From: Deuterostichococcus epilithicus
Lineage: Eukaryota; Chlorophyta; Trebouxiophyceae; Prasiolales; Stichococcaceae
Assembly: GCA_033439295.1 (NCBI GenBank)
Contig: JAVTLE010000021.1
Coordinates: 992,009 to 1,056,008, forward strand
Reading direction: 5' to 3'
Length of the DNA: 64,000 nucleotides
Shown: piece by piece, positions 11,871 through 23,547 of the stretch
Numbering within the stretch: the stretch's first letter is position 1
Layout of the letters: the number at the start of each line of letters is the position of its first letter
Notes under the pieces: model-generated
What the model saw: only the letters and a program-made list of their open reading frames with translations
What the model was told of the DNA's origin: nothing
Databases searched by the model: none
Position numbers and translations under genes: made by a program

Positions 11871-14674
11871 ATGGCATCCAGCGGGTCGGCCCTCGAGCGG
11901 GCAAATGCTGCCTACGTCGATGAAGAATTCGAGGAAGCGCTGTCGCACTACACCTTGGTGAGCTGTCTTGTCATTATCAACGAAGCCGTCTCGCCAGACA
12001 ACGCAGCATGTGTATGCCGTCGATCGATGTTCGGTAACAGCGCAAAACATTGTACGTCGACCCACAAGAAGTGATACACACGTCTGTTGATCCGCACATC
12101 TGACTGCTCTCGGCAGGCGATCGCAGCTCAGCCTGACTCAGCTGGCCTATACTCAGCTCGCGCCCAGACGCACATAAAGCTGGAGGACTGGCTGTCGGCC
12201 GCAGAGGACGCCGGCAGAGCCGTGCAGATGGAGCCGGGCAACGCCAAGGCCCAATTCCGCAAGGGGTGCGTGGGATGCCGCGGGCTTTGGGTGCTGTCAT
12301 CCTGCCATTTCACCAACCACCACGTTTCTGCAGCTTCATTGGTATCATTGCTGAAATGGGCCGTCTGCGTTCCGCAGTGTCGCTAGCTTCAACCTCGATG
12401 AGTATGAGACAGCGAAGGAGGCTTTCGATGCGGCAGCAGCGCTGGAGCCTGGCAACAAGACTTACAAGGGCTGGATATCCAAGTGCAGCGCCGAGCTGGA
12501 CAGTGCGTCGACCTGCTGTCCTGCAACGGGGCAGAGCCCTCGATCATTGCTGCTTTTTTGCGGCAGCCTTACATGCTGCAACCTTTCGAATTCCTATCAC
12601 TGCACACAGACTGCCGAGGCTTCGTCCGACTCATGTGCTTGACTTGCCATTGACAGGCGAGGCGGCAGACACGCAGACCGACGACGCATCGCCTGCGGCC
12701 GACAACCCATTGCCTGCGGCCGCCTCGCCCGCTGCCGCTGCACCCCCCACGCAGACCAGCAGCGCGGCAGCGTCGCCCGCCAAGGCGGCCGCGCCGCCGG
12801 AAGAGCCACCGCGCCCCAGCAAGTACCGCCACGAGTGGCTGCAGATGCAGAAGGCCGTGGAGGTGGCCATTTTTGCGAAAAAGCTGACCAAGGAGCGCGT
12901 GGCCATAGATATCAGCGAGCAGCAGCTGGACGTCGTCATCCGCGATGCCGAGGTGGGTCTTGCCATCTGCAGGAAAAGGAAAAGGTTTGCAGACAGCACT
13001 ACCGCCGTATGAAGCAGTGGCCTGACCAGCGCCAGCAGACTGCACGCTTGTGCGCGGTGCTTGGCTTGACCGGAGGGAAGCGAATGTCGTTCAATCGCAC
13101 CGGCTCATCCCAAGTGGCTCTGCAAACCAAGAGACACAGATTGTCACAGATCGTCAAATACGAGGTGGCTGTGTCCTGAGCGCCAGGGCGAGGTCGAGTA
13201 CGAGATGAGCGTGAAGCTGTACAGCCGCGTGGACCCGCAGCAGAGCCGGTGGGAGCTCCTCAGCACCAAGGTACGCCGCGCTGCCTGCTGTTGTCCAGTG
13301 CCCTGCTTGCACATGTCTACCCTTGAGCCTGATACATCGCTGTGGTGGCCGGAAGCACCCTGAAGCCTGCACCCGACAGCCTGCGCCGCTTTGAACCATA
13401 AAGCGTTGCTGCCCTGCGAGCCGCCCAACCCGGGCACAGGCCATGCTACAGCCCGGCATTCCAAGGTCTTTGATGCGCTGAGTGTGGCCGGGCGGCCGGC
13501 ACCGCAGATCGAGATCCGCCTGAGAAAGGCGGACGAGTCGGTGTCGTGGCCCACGCTGGAGGCCAGCCACACGCGCCCCGCCGCCAACTGGTCGCTGCCC
13601 ACCGAGCCACCCCGGGTGCGCGTCTGCAGTCTCAGTTAGGCAGCGTGCAGAGGCAGGGCGGCGCACGAATCTTCGCGGCGTGACAGGCAGCCCAAATCCC
13701 CATGAGCAGCGGCACTCCTCCAATTTACAGTATGTGTGCATGTCCCCCTCCCCTCACCAGCAGCGCTGCTGGAGGGCAGAGTGCTGGGCGCATCGCGTTT
13801 TCGACATCTGTGCTGCAAAACTGTGCGTATTGGCTCCTCCGCGCCTCCGCCTTGCCGACGGGTCCAGCAGCAACAGGATTGTGAAGAGCTCATCGCCCGT
13901 CCTGCTCCCGCTCTGCGGACATCCTCCAGCAGCGACAGGAACATGAAAGCGCGATCGACTGTCCTGCACCTCTCCTGCAGACGTACCCCAGCAGCAGCAG
14001 GAACGTGAAGGACTGGGACAAGCTGGAGGCATCGCTCAAGGAGGAGGAGAAGAAGGAGGTGCTGGACGGCGACGCGGGCGTCAACAAGCTGTTCAAGGAC
14101 ATCTACGCCGGTGCGCTCCGCCCCGACGCTGCCGGGAGTGCATTCGGGAGCGCCCTGCAGCATTCGAGAGCGACCTGCAGCAGCCGCCATTCTGCTGCCG
14201 CCCTGTGCCGCATCCCCGCTGCGACTGCCTGGCAGTACTCTCTCGACTCTGGGACCTGCAGTGGCTCTCTTTTTGGAACCTTCTGCAAAGTATGCCGCTT
14301 ATGTTCAGCGCTGTTCCTCCCTCATGCGCAGGCGCCGATGAGGACACGCGCCGCGCGATGAACAAGTCGTTCCAGGAGTCCAATGGCACCGCGCTGTCCA
14401 CCAGCTGGAAGGACGTGTCCGTGAAGAACCGTGAGTCCCTGTCGCGTGCTGCCCATGTGCTGCCGTGTTGCAGAAGGGCGCCGCTCCCGGGCTGCAGACA
14501 TGCTGCCCAGCTAGTCAGTGCAGTTGACTTCCCTCTGCCGAACACATGCTGCTGGGTCCGCTTTGCTGCATCGATTGCCGTCGTTTGTCGGAACCTAGGG
14601 CCTGACTCTTGTTCCCCTACCCTGACGCTGCAGAGTTCAAAGCACCAGAGGACGCGGACGTCAAGAAGTGGTGA
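11871..14674 (+). CDS. SGT1: SGT1 co-chaperone (TPR-CS-SGS), nine exons
   Basis: SGT1 links HSP90 to SCF ubiquitin ligases and to NLR-type client proteins. Exons 11871-11957, 12117-12265, 12378-12502, 12657-12952, 13187-13270, 13508-13615, 13981-14110, 14332-14430 and 14634-14674 join in phase to give 372 residues. The TPR part reads ALERANAAYVDEEFEEALSH, GLYSARAQTHIKLEDWLSAA and FNLDEYETAKEAFDAAAAL. An Ala/Pro-rich linker follows, then the CS domain (EVAIFAKKLTKERVAIDI, GEVEYEMSVKLYSRVDP, IEIRLRKADESVSWPTLE) and the SGS domain (KDWDKLEASLKEEEKK, GDAGVNKLFKDIYAGADEDT, RRAMNKSFQESNGTALSTSW, KAPEDADVKKW). The stop follows VKKW. A weak alternative splices TG|GTGAGG to a downstream CAG and adds an unrelated tail to about 14896; I prefer the short end, which matches the family. 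Confidence 0.93.
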
Positions 14675-15711
14675 GGACTGACTGGCCGCTGGCTTGCATT
14701 GGCACCCTCGACATGCTGTGTCGCATGCAGGAACAACACGCACCATGCGCATAGCGTTCCCGCCTCGAGTAAGATGTGTGCGATACGTGTGACAGGGAGT
14801 ACTAGAGCAACGGCGAGCGGCAGGCGGGCTGGTGATGTCAGAAGGCAGCGGAATGAGGCAAATCTGCAAGCTGTGCTCTTGCAACGGATGGGATGATAGT
14901 CAGACACGGGATGATAGTCAGACACGGTCGGTCGTTCAGGGGTCAGTGTGCTAACACCGACACGTACAACTCCAGTGTCTCAGGCTTTAGCAAGCTTATC
15001 TTCGGGAGGATGTGCATGAACGGCTCAGTTGGCTTTGCGAGGCAGCGTCTGACCAGCAGGACGATTTCGTCTTCAAATCCGGGGACAAATACTGACAAAT
15101 ACCAACAGTGAAGCACGTGCAGATCTCGCCATCTCTGCACAATCTTTGCACTATGCTTCATCTTCTACTGTGACGTGTTCCATCCACATATCAGTCTTTC
15201 CGCGTACTGAATCATGCATCTGATGCAGAATAACAGCCATACTGCTGAAGCATCGCTTTCGCTGCGGTCGGGTTGCAGCCTCTGCAAACGCAAGCTCCTC
15301 CCTCAGCCTGCCTGTGTGGAAAGGTCCTAGTAGCCGATTATCTGACAGAGCCGTCATGAAATGACGAACCGACGAATCATCTGCAAGCGCCATCCCAGCT
15401 GAATTGGTGATGTCCCAATGATTCAGTTATTATGTGAATGGCGTTACAGCAGCCACATTCAGCAAGACGCGAACGAATCAAACCACTGTGTATCTGGAAG
15501 TACCGCCGCACTCTTCTTGGCCGAGCACTTGTCATCTCACCTGAAACTCCGCGTCGCACTGCCGCGTTGCCAGCTTTCCATATCGTGGCATCAGACGTGT
15601 TGCACGAATTCCGATCAGCAGCAAGCGACGCTGGCATCTGGCTGCGTGACATCACTGTTGGTGTCCTGGCAAGCAGGCCGGCCTGGTGCATGACAAGAAT
15701 AGCTGACCGCC
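14675..15711. other. intergenic, SGT1 to U-box gene
   Basis: No conserved coding block was found. A perfect 18-bp unit is repeated twice in tandem at 14890-14925. Open frames here are short and mutually overlapping. The right part should be the promoter of the U-box gene. Confidence 0.5.
14890..14925 (+). repeat. 18-bp tandem duplication
   Basis: GGGATGATAGTCAGACAC occurs twice head to tail with no mismatch. There are only two copies, so this is a local duplication and not a satellite. Confidence 0.85.
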
Positions 15712-18144
15712 ATGGCTGCCAGCGCGCTCAACGTCAAGCGGGCCAGCGCCAGCGAGAGGGCCGCCGAGTACGAACGAGGCCACCAGGAACACCTCTTCAA
15801 CACGGCGCCAGAACTGCTGTGCCCGCTCACGCGCGAGCTGTTCGTCGACCCCGTCCTGAACTCCGCCGGCCAGGTGCGTCAGTCAATCTTCGTGCAGCAT
15901 GGTGCGGCAGCTCCCCACAACTGGCTGACCGTCGCTTGTCTGCTGAGCGCACGCTGGTGCTTCACTGAGCGTTTCAGCAGCTGGCTCCCCCTCACAGCCC
16001 CGACCTCGGCTGTCTCCTATCTCCGGTCCCCACAGGTCTACGAGCGGCATGCGATCGAGCGCGCCCTCGAGTACAGCGATCTGGACCCGGTGTCTCGGGA
16101 GCCGCTCAGCAGCAAGGCCCTCACGCCGGTGTACCTCCTGCGCAGCCGCGCGTCAGAGTACCGGGAAAGCAGGTCGGGCTCCGCTCCGAGCATGCTGCTG
16201 TCCGCGATGCCGCCTGCAGCCTCACAGAGGAGCTGTCGCCCGCCGGCCAGGAAGGGACGAGTATCCATCTGTTCTACGTACGCTGAGTGAATACTCTCTG
16301 CCTGCAGCGCGCGGGCGTGCGTCGAGGCGGCGTGCTCGCCGGCGTGCGAGGAGCCGATCCGGTACCTGCGCCGCGCCGCGGAACTGTGCAGCCTGCTGCC
16401 CGCGCCGGTGCAGGGCCTCAGCCCGCAGTGCATGGCCTATGTGCTGGTGCGCGATCATTGCACCGCCATGTGCTTGATGCCTGTCGATCTGTGTTCAGGG
16501 CAGGTCACAGGGGCATTCGGGCCGCATGTCCTGACTCTCGCAATGAAGGCTGATGAATCAATGACTACAGCCAGCAGCATAAGAGGGCTCGTAGGGAAGC
16601 CGACGAGCTCTCGCTGCTCATCCACTCCACAACCGGCATGCCACACAATGTCGTCTGTGAGCTAGGTCACCACTGGATTGCTGTCTGACGCGCTTCCTGC
16701 TGCCATCACAGGCGCATCCCAGCAATGCATACGACGAGCGCAGCCTGCGGCTATTTGCGCAGGGCCTGCGAGATGCGGGCTACCGAGACCGTGCCGCCAG
16801 CGTCTACTACTCCCTCCTGCAGGTGCAGTGTTGAATTGAATAGCGCGGTGTGTCTGCGTCAGCGTTGCCTGTTCTTCTGGTGCCGGCGTGCAGCTCGAAT
16901 GCCAGTCACCCGGGCCACATCGCGTACATCCGATGGTGCTGAGCGGCTCGTTTCCTGTCGGAAACGTGCAGACGGGTGCCGACAAGGTGCAGCAGAGCGA
17001 GCTGCTGCTGCAGTGCCTGGAGTGCTGGCAGTGCGAGCCGGGACCGGCCGGCAAGGACAGCGCGGCCGACGCGCGCACCTTTGCAAAGCTGGCGGAGTTC
17101 GTTGCGACGCACCGCACCTTCACCTGGAGCCAGATCATCGACATCGTGCAGATGGCCGGTGAGGCGACCAGCTCCCCTGTCCGGGTGGTGGTGTCCCGTG
17201 CTGCAGCAGACACTCGGCAGCGGCGGGCGCGTGGAAATGCTGATGGAACCAGTAGGACCATCTGCTGCTGAGGTTCTGGCGCAACCAGGACCTCCATGCC
17301 CCGCCCCAAACAATGCATCACGGCTATTTGTGTAGGAAACTGCAGAAATTGGCAGACCCTCAGCCGCTGCTCTGTAGTACATAGCCCCTGCTGTCGTGTG
17401 CATATGGCGGCACCAGACCTGGGAGGCGCTCACACTGCGCTTTTGCCGCTGCTGTTCGCTGTTGCCGCAGCTCAACCCGCCGTGCTGACTGCCCGCCGTG
17501 CCGACTGCCGTGCCAGACATAGCCTTCACGCTGCACCTGTGCCAGTGACGCGAACTCCTGTGGCTGAGCGCTGACTACCGACTGCTCGGCAGATCTGGGC
17601 GAGGCCTTCACGCTGCACCTCTGTGAGCAACTGCTGGCGGCAGACCTCGGCGACTCGGAGCCAGACGCCGAAAAGTCCGGCATCCTGCTGCAGTATGTGA
17701 AGGTGCGGCGCCCCAGCCGGCCGCCTGTTGCTGTGATGTTGTGTGTGACTTTTCCCCGTCTTGTTGCCTGTCGTGTCGTGTTTTCGTAGGTAATGAGTGT
17801 AGAGCTGCCAGCACCCCGCCCTTCCGTTCAGCAGTGTCGTGTGCATGGGAGCAACGAATGCTCCCGAGGGCACTGGACCTGATGCACCTCGCCCCTGGAA
17901 AACGTAGATCACGTGCAAGCGGCTGCAAGACCGGGTGGAGGCGCTGGAACAGACGACCGGGGTCGCCGCCGGCGATGGCAGCGGCCAGTTTTCAAAGCCA
18001 GCCGGCCTGCGGACCGGCAAGCAGCGGTGGCTGAACAACCGGGCGGTCGCATCCGCGGCGCTGCTGGCGACCACCATCGCGAATGGGCAGGGGCTGCTGT
18101 CGCAAGTCGCAAGGATAGCCTCTTTGCTGTGCCTGTTGCAGTGA
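15712..18144 (+). CDS. U-box domain protein (probable E3 ubiquitin ligase), seven exons
   Basis: U-box proteins recruit E2 enzymes to ubiquitinate substrates. Exons 15712-15873, 16036-16172, 16308-16446, 16712-16822, 16894-17158, 17593-17702 and 17908-18144 join in phase to give 386 residues. The U-box lies at about residues 32-95: LFNTAPELLCPLTRELFVDP, NSAGQVYERHAIERAL and DLDPVSREPLSSKALTPVYL. It keeps the CPLT...DPV start, the YER helix and the DPxSxxPL element, and lacks the RING cysteine/histidine ligands. The remainder is helical: SLRLFAQGLRDAGYRDRAAS resembles a TPR/SEL1-type repeat, and a probable coiled coil (CKRLQDRVEALEQ) precedes a mildly hydrophobic C-terminus. I cannot assign a plant PUB class. 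Exon 5 could hide one more small intron. A TGTAA at 18348 may be its poly(A) signal. Confidence 0.82.
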
Positions 18145-19125
18145 TGCACCACCCATCTTGCTGTAGGCACGTTGCTTGCGCAGCGTCTTCAGGAGTCTGT
18201 CGATGGGGCTGCAGCGGCTGTTGGCCCCCTTATCGTGAGAGTTGCGCTGTGGTTTTGTGGTTTTGCACCAATTCTGTCCTCTTGCAGAACAATGACGTCT
18301 TGCAAAACAACGAGCTCTGCTAATGCGGCTTGCGGGCGATCGGTAGGTGTAATAAGAACGGAACCTATAAGGTAAACCTTCACAATTGGTTATGTTTACA
18401 CCCAAGGATCGCAACGGCAGCGCAGCACAGGAGATATGGAAGAAGTGGAAGACAGCTCCAATAGCAATTGGTCACCTCACGAGCTTGCTTTCGTACACTT
18501 GTGAGTTTGCCTTCAACCTTGTTACATTTGAACTGCCAAACGCTAACTATTGGCTATTGCACCACGTATACTCGGGCTCTAGCTGACTCCAGCCAGCGGC
18601 CGCAATTCAGAACACAGGTTCGTGCCTATGATACATGCCCCGGCTTGAGACTGACACAGGAGAGGCGCAAGACTGGCATTCCAGATCACCGAGACAATGC
18701 CCCACCAGCGGGAATTTGAGAAATCACTTGCTCGCGCCGATCATGACGTTACCAGCTCCCTGCAGTGAGACGAGAACTGAGACGACATAATCGGTGCTCA
18801 CTTCGTCAATCGGAAGCTCGCAAGAGCTGCAGTTGCATGCAGATGACCAGGGCTCAGCAGCAGCCACCATGCGGCCGCAACCATGATGTTGCGGCACTTT
18901 AAGAGAGTCTAGTCAGGAGGTCTGCCCACCCTTGCATGCCTGGTGTCGTCTTGACCTTTCCTCAATGCTGCACGATAGACAAATGCTGCTTTCAGATAGG
19001 ACTGGCTGCCATTCAACCTTGAAGCGTCGGAAGTCAAAACCTCAATCTCACATGGTGTAACATCCGCACACTGCCTCGGCAGACATTTTCAGACACACCC
19101 ACAAACAAGCAGACACAGTCGCGAA
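18145..19125. other. convergent intergenic, U-box gene / NFS1
   Basis: Both neighbours end here. No conserved gene is visible. It should contain two 3' UTRs. Local base composition is more AT-rich than in the coding parts. Confidence 0.5.
18348..18352 (+). promoter_or_regulatory. candidate poly(A) signal TGTAA of the U-box gene
   Basis: TGTAA lies 204 bases after the U-box stop codon, a reasonable 3' UTR distance for a chlorophyte gene. It is a short motif, so a chance match is possible. Confidence 0.45.
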
Positions 19126-22100
19126 TCAGAACCTCACCTGCGACCACTGAATTTTCGAGATGTCGACTCCGTCCTGCAGCGCGCATGCAATGACAACAAT
19201 GATGTTGGCATGTCACACACCAGAAGTGTCGAAGCACAGCCGTTTCAACGCTGCACGAGACGCGCATCTGGATGCAGAAGCAGCCCTGGCAGGCAGCGCA
19301 CCTGCACCATCTCCCACAGCGGGCTCATGTCCCGCAGCTTCTGGACATGCTTCACCGTCAGCTCCACCGCACGGTCCACCTGTAGTCGAGGACGGCGCAC
19401 TGTGAGGGGCGGACCGGCGAGCAAACATCGCACATCAGTCTGACAGAAAGCCGCCAAGAGTCAGGGCCCTGCCATCGTGCTTTTTCCTTGCCTGCTGCAA
19501 CGGTCGGAATCTTGATGGTGCTGCAATTTATCTTTGTTGAGGTTTCACATTTTGGTTTGATGTTGTTGAAATTGGAGTGATTTTCTGAAACCAGACTGGA
19601 TGGAAAGGATGGTGAATGCCATACGAGCCACGCTGCGCGTGCCCGCAGTTGCTGTGCACGTCGGTGGGGCAGACTCACAACATAGGACAGTGCCAACAGC
19701 GCCGGGAAGAGATCCGCAGAAGGCGGCCCACCTCGTCGGCGGTGGTGAAGCGGCCGAGGCCAAAGCGGATGGAGGTGTGCGCCATGTCCTCGTCAACGCC
19801 CAGCGCCCGCAGCACATAGCTCGGCTCCAGGCTGGCGCTGGTGCATGCGCTGCCGCTTGACACCGCGATGTCCTGTGCAAGTGCGGTTTTGATGGTTGAG
19901 TCATAGGGTGTGGGACCAGGTAGTCAGGATGTGTGCCCCTGCTGCACCACCAAGACAGACTGGTCACGTCACGAGGCAGCCTGCCATGCTCAGTGTGCTC
20001 CTGCTGCTTGGGGCTGGCCAACGCGGCAGCGGCAGCACTGCACACACATGCAGGACAGCCGCCACACAGCGGAGCGACCAGCATCCCGAAGCGAAGTGAC
20101 CGGCACCTCTCGGCGCAGCGACCGGACGTCAAGCCACACCTTCAGGCCCATGATGAGGGACTCGCCCTCGACGTAGGAGAAGGACATGTTGAGGTTGCCG
20201 ACGTAGCGCTGCTTCTGGTCGGCAGGGCCATTGATGACCACCATGTCCAGCTTGCTCGTGATGCCCTTTTCTAGCCGCTCCGCCAGCGCCGCGATGTGCC
20301 TGAGGCGCGCAAGGCAAGGGGGGGTTCAGTCACGAGAGGGAGCCCCCCGTGCGTCTGTGCTGCCCTTTCCGAGCCGCACCGCCAGTGCCCGTGCTGTGCA
20401 TGGCGGGCAAGGCAAAGGAGTTGACGAAACCAGGGTTGCGCTGCTGCTGATGCCCTTGTCTAGTCGCCCGCCAGCGCCACGATGTGCCTGTGTCATGCGC
20501 GGCACCCTCGTTCGCAGAGCAGGGGGTCGTGTGAACCTTCGTGGAAGGAGCAGTTGCACCTAAACCGAATTCCCACAAATGCGTTGTCGTGCACGCAGCG
20601 TCAAGCATTGCCGCGTCAACCATGCTGATATGGCGAGTGGTTTATACTGCCTCGGCAGGCGATGGCTGCCCAAGTCGCCGACCGCGATCAACTGGACGGA
20701 AAGAGGGGTGCGCCAAGGCCGTAAGCATTTACTGCCAAGGCGGAGGCTGCGTCAATCTAGCACTTTCGGGGGGTTCGGAAGGGTCCTGTGCGACACACTT
20801 GTGGTCGTTGTCCATCTCCTCCGAAGCGATCTTGCAGGCTGCGCCAAAGCCCACGACCAGGGGGTGGGGAATGGTGCCGCTGCGGATGCCGCGCTCCTGC
20901 CCGCCGCCGCTGATCTGCGGCTCCAGCCGCACTCGCGGCCGCCGCCGGATGTAGATTGCGCCTGTCGGCACAAGTGTAGCCGTGTGCAAGGGTTCTCAGG
21001 CACCGCATGACCGGCGAGTTTTCATTGTAAGGGACTGCGCAGAGACATGCTAGCCCGCGCGCATTGAAACCCCGCTCATGCCGCGTTACATCACAGCAGT
21101 GAGACGTCAATTTGCTGCAATCAAGGTGGAGTGATGAGCTGTCGTTGTCAGGAGAACGCGCTCCCTGCACAGCAGCCGCCCCCTCATAGGCCGGGTCAAC
21201 TACAGAGGTTCGCTGCTGCAGCAAAGGTGCAAGGGGACAGAGAGGTTGCACTGGTGCCCTCGGGGCCATAGATGTCGTGGCTGCTGGTGTATATGCCACC
21301 ATCAAGGGCACCGCGACAAAGGGCGACATAGCAGGGACGCACCGACGCCCTTGGGGCCATAGATCTTGTGGCCGCTGATGGACATGAGGTCCACCTTCAT
21401 GTCGTTGACGTTCACGGGCACCTTGCCAACCGCCTGCGCCGCGTCCGTGTGGAAGAACACCTTGTTTGCGCGGCACAGCTCCCCGATCTCCTCCATCGGC
21501 TGCAGCACGCCTGCACGTCGGGGAGGCGGGTGCAGACCTATTGACCATGACATCTAACTTCCTTGCTGTGCGCCCGGTGCGCTCGTGTGCCTCGTTGAAA
21601 ACTTGAGACCAGACGAGCGCCACGTGCGGCAAAGGCTGACCTTGAAATAGTATGAAGTGTCCCTTAAGAAGTGTCCATAATGGAAGCTACTCACCGATCT
21701 CGTTGTTGACCATCATGATGGACACGAGCACGGTCTCTGGACGGATGGCATCCCGCAGCTGCTGCATGTCGATCAGGCCGTCCGACTTGACCGGCAGGTA
21801 CGTGACCTGTTACGTGCCACCCACGTCAAGCGTCAGCGCCCTGGATTGCAGAGCACCAGTGCGAAGCATGCACCGCAGCAGGCATTGCTATGGTCAACAG
21901 CACAAGCACCAGCTGTTCAAAGCCTGCGCGTGAGCCCATTGCGTTTCGATTACAGATACAAGGATTTCTGCTTTGGCTGCCTACCCGGCATATTGACTGC
22001 CAACATGGAACAAGGGCCCACCTCGAAGCCGCGCTGCTGCAGGTAGCGGGCGCTGTCCAGCACGCACTTGTGGTCTGTCTGCGTGGTGATGATGTGGTTC

Positions 22101-23103
22101 TTGCGCTCCTTGTAAAAGTTGGCCACGCCCTTGAGCGCCAGGTTGTTGGACTCAGTCGCACCGCTCGTGAAAATGATCTCCTTCGGGTCCGCGCCTATGA
22201 GATCCGCCACCTGCGGCAGCGCAAGACGGGGTCCTTTCGCGATTCGAGGCTCGAGTTCCGGTCTGCATGTGGCGAGCAGGTGAAACCGTGGGCCTATGGC
22301 TACACGCCACAGTCGCGGCCAGCACAATCCTGGACGCTTGGCAATGAGCTCAGATCGCTGGCCCTGCCAGAGTGGCAACCTTCCAAAGAAAAACTGCTGG
22401 CCTTGCAGAGTTACAACCCCCCTCAGGGCAATCAAAAAAAGCAAGCGACCTGCTTGCGGGCGACCTCCACAGCGTCTTCGGACTCCCAGCCGAAGAAGTG
22501 CGTGCGCGAGTGCGGGTTGCCATACTGGTCCGTCCAGAAGGGCAGCATCGCGTCCAGCACCCGCGGGTCCAGCGGCGTCGTCGCCTGCATGTCCAGGTAC
22601 AGCGGCGCGCCCGCCAGCCGGATGCCCTTCATGTTGATGGTGTCTGCAGCGCATGACAAGTGGGCTTCATGCTCGGACATCAAGCTCCGGGGGGTACGTC
22701 ACCTCCATGACTTTGCATACCCTCCTTGACTTGAAAAGAATGCTCAGGGCCTGGGTGGTGTTGCACTCCTGAAGCGAGAGGTGTGGAAATGTGAATGCAT
22801 GCAACAGGATGTCGTCACTGGTTGGGTTTGCAGGGCTGCTGCGAGCCACGACCCCCATAAATTGTGCCTAGATGAAACTGCTTGCAAAGCTGTTTCAAGG
22901 CAGCTCAGCAGCTGCTTGCCGTCGGTGGGCTCGTTGACGATGGGCTCCATAGCGACCGGTTCCGGTACGGCTGCGAAGGCCCGCACGCCGCCGGAGCATG
23001 TCACAGCCGCATCAGTGGTGCGCAGAGGCTCTGCAGCACGGCCGACCAGGGGCCCTGCAGCCCGCCTGCCCTCCGTGAGCGCCCTGCTCAATACACGCAG
23101 CAT
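19126..23103 (-). CDS. NFS1: Mitochondrial cysteine desulfurase NFS1 (IscS type), ten exons
   Basis: NFS1 is a PLP enzyme that takes sulfur from cysteine as a persulfide for Fe-S cluster assembly. Exons (minus): 22920-23103, 22450-22643, 22022-22210, 21695-21806, 21343-21510, 20799-20961, 20140-20299, 19732-19872, 19302-19379, 19126-19173; 478 residues. Family blocks: [63 protein letters not shown]-type [11 protein letters not shown], the PLP-lysine site [27 protein letters not shown], the catalytic loop [36 protein letters not shown] and the C-terminal [13 protein letters not shown] then IQWSQ. The first ~60 residues are Arg/Ala-rich ([17 protein letters not shown]), fitting a mitochondrial presequence. 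Exon 1 best joins exon 2 through a GC donor (ACG|GCAAGC at 22919), which alone keeps phase near the conserved core; this junction is less sure than the rest. Confidence 0.93.
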
Positions 23104-23547
23104 GACGCCTGGCGCCTGAAGCTCACAACTTGCCCGCAGCTGCTGTGTTCGATATGGGTGTGCTGTCTGTAGCCTGCACAGATCGTGTAAAGCGCACTCT
23201 GCGCCCAGCAGCGTGGCTGCACCTGCTTAGTTACAGTGGCCTCGCCTCGGCCGTGCTTGCTCCCCTTGTTCGCTCGATGAAAACTGCGTGTTGCGCAGCG
23301 CCACCTGCCAAATGCACGGCAAACCACCACCAGGCTTCAGCTTGTCACACTGCAGATCGAAACGGCACCGATGCCTCCGCGACAGACACTTCCGTCGCGT
23401 CTTTGCGCAACTTCTGTAGTGCGTCAGCTGCGGCCGGCTACGCAGCTCTAGTGCAAAGACCATATGTAGAATCTACTCAAATTCATATCTAAGTTGGACA
23501 CGGTCGCACGGCCACCCTGCGAATAGCTGATTTGTCACGCCTACTTG
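23104..23547. promoter_or_regulatory. putative bidirectional promoter, NFS1 / adaptor-like gene
   Basis: 444 bp lie between divergent start codons, with no coding block inside. It should contain both promoters and 5' UTRs. No specific element was recognised. Confidence 0.5.

Noticed and set aside
14671-14896. Extra SGT1 exon adding a tail after KKW
   Set aside because: Splice sites exist, but the added residues are unlike any SGT1 and the family normally ends at this point.
14890-14925. CRISPR-like or satellite array
   Set aside because: Only two adjacent 18-bp copies and no spacers.
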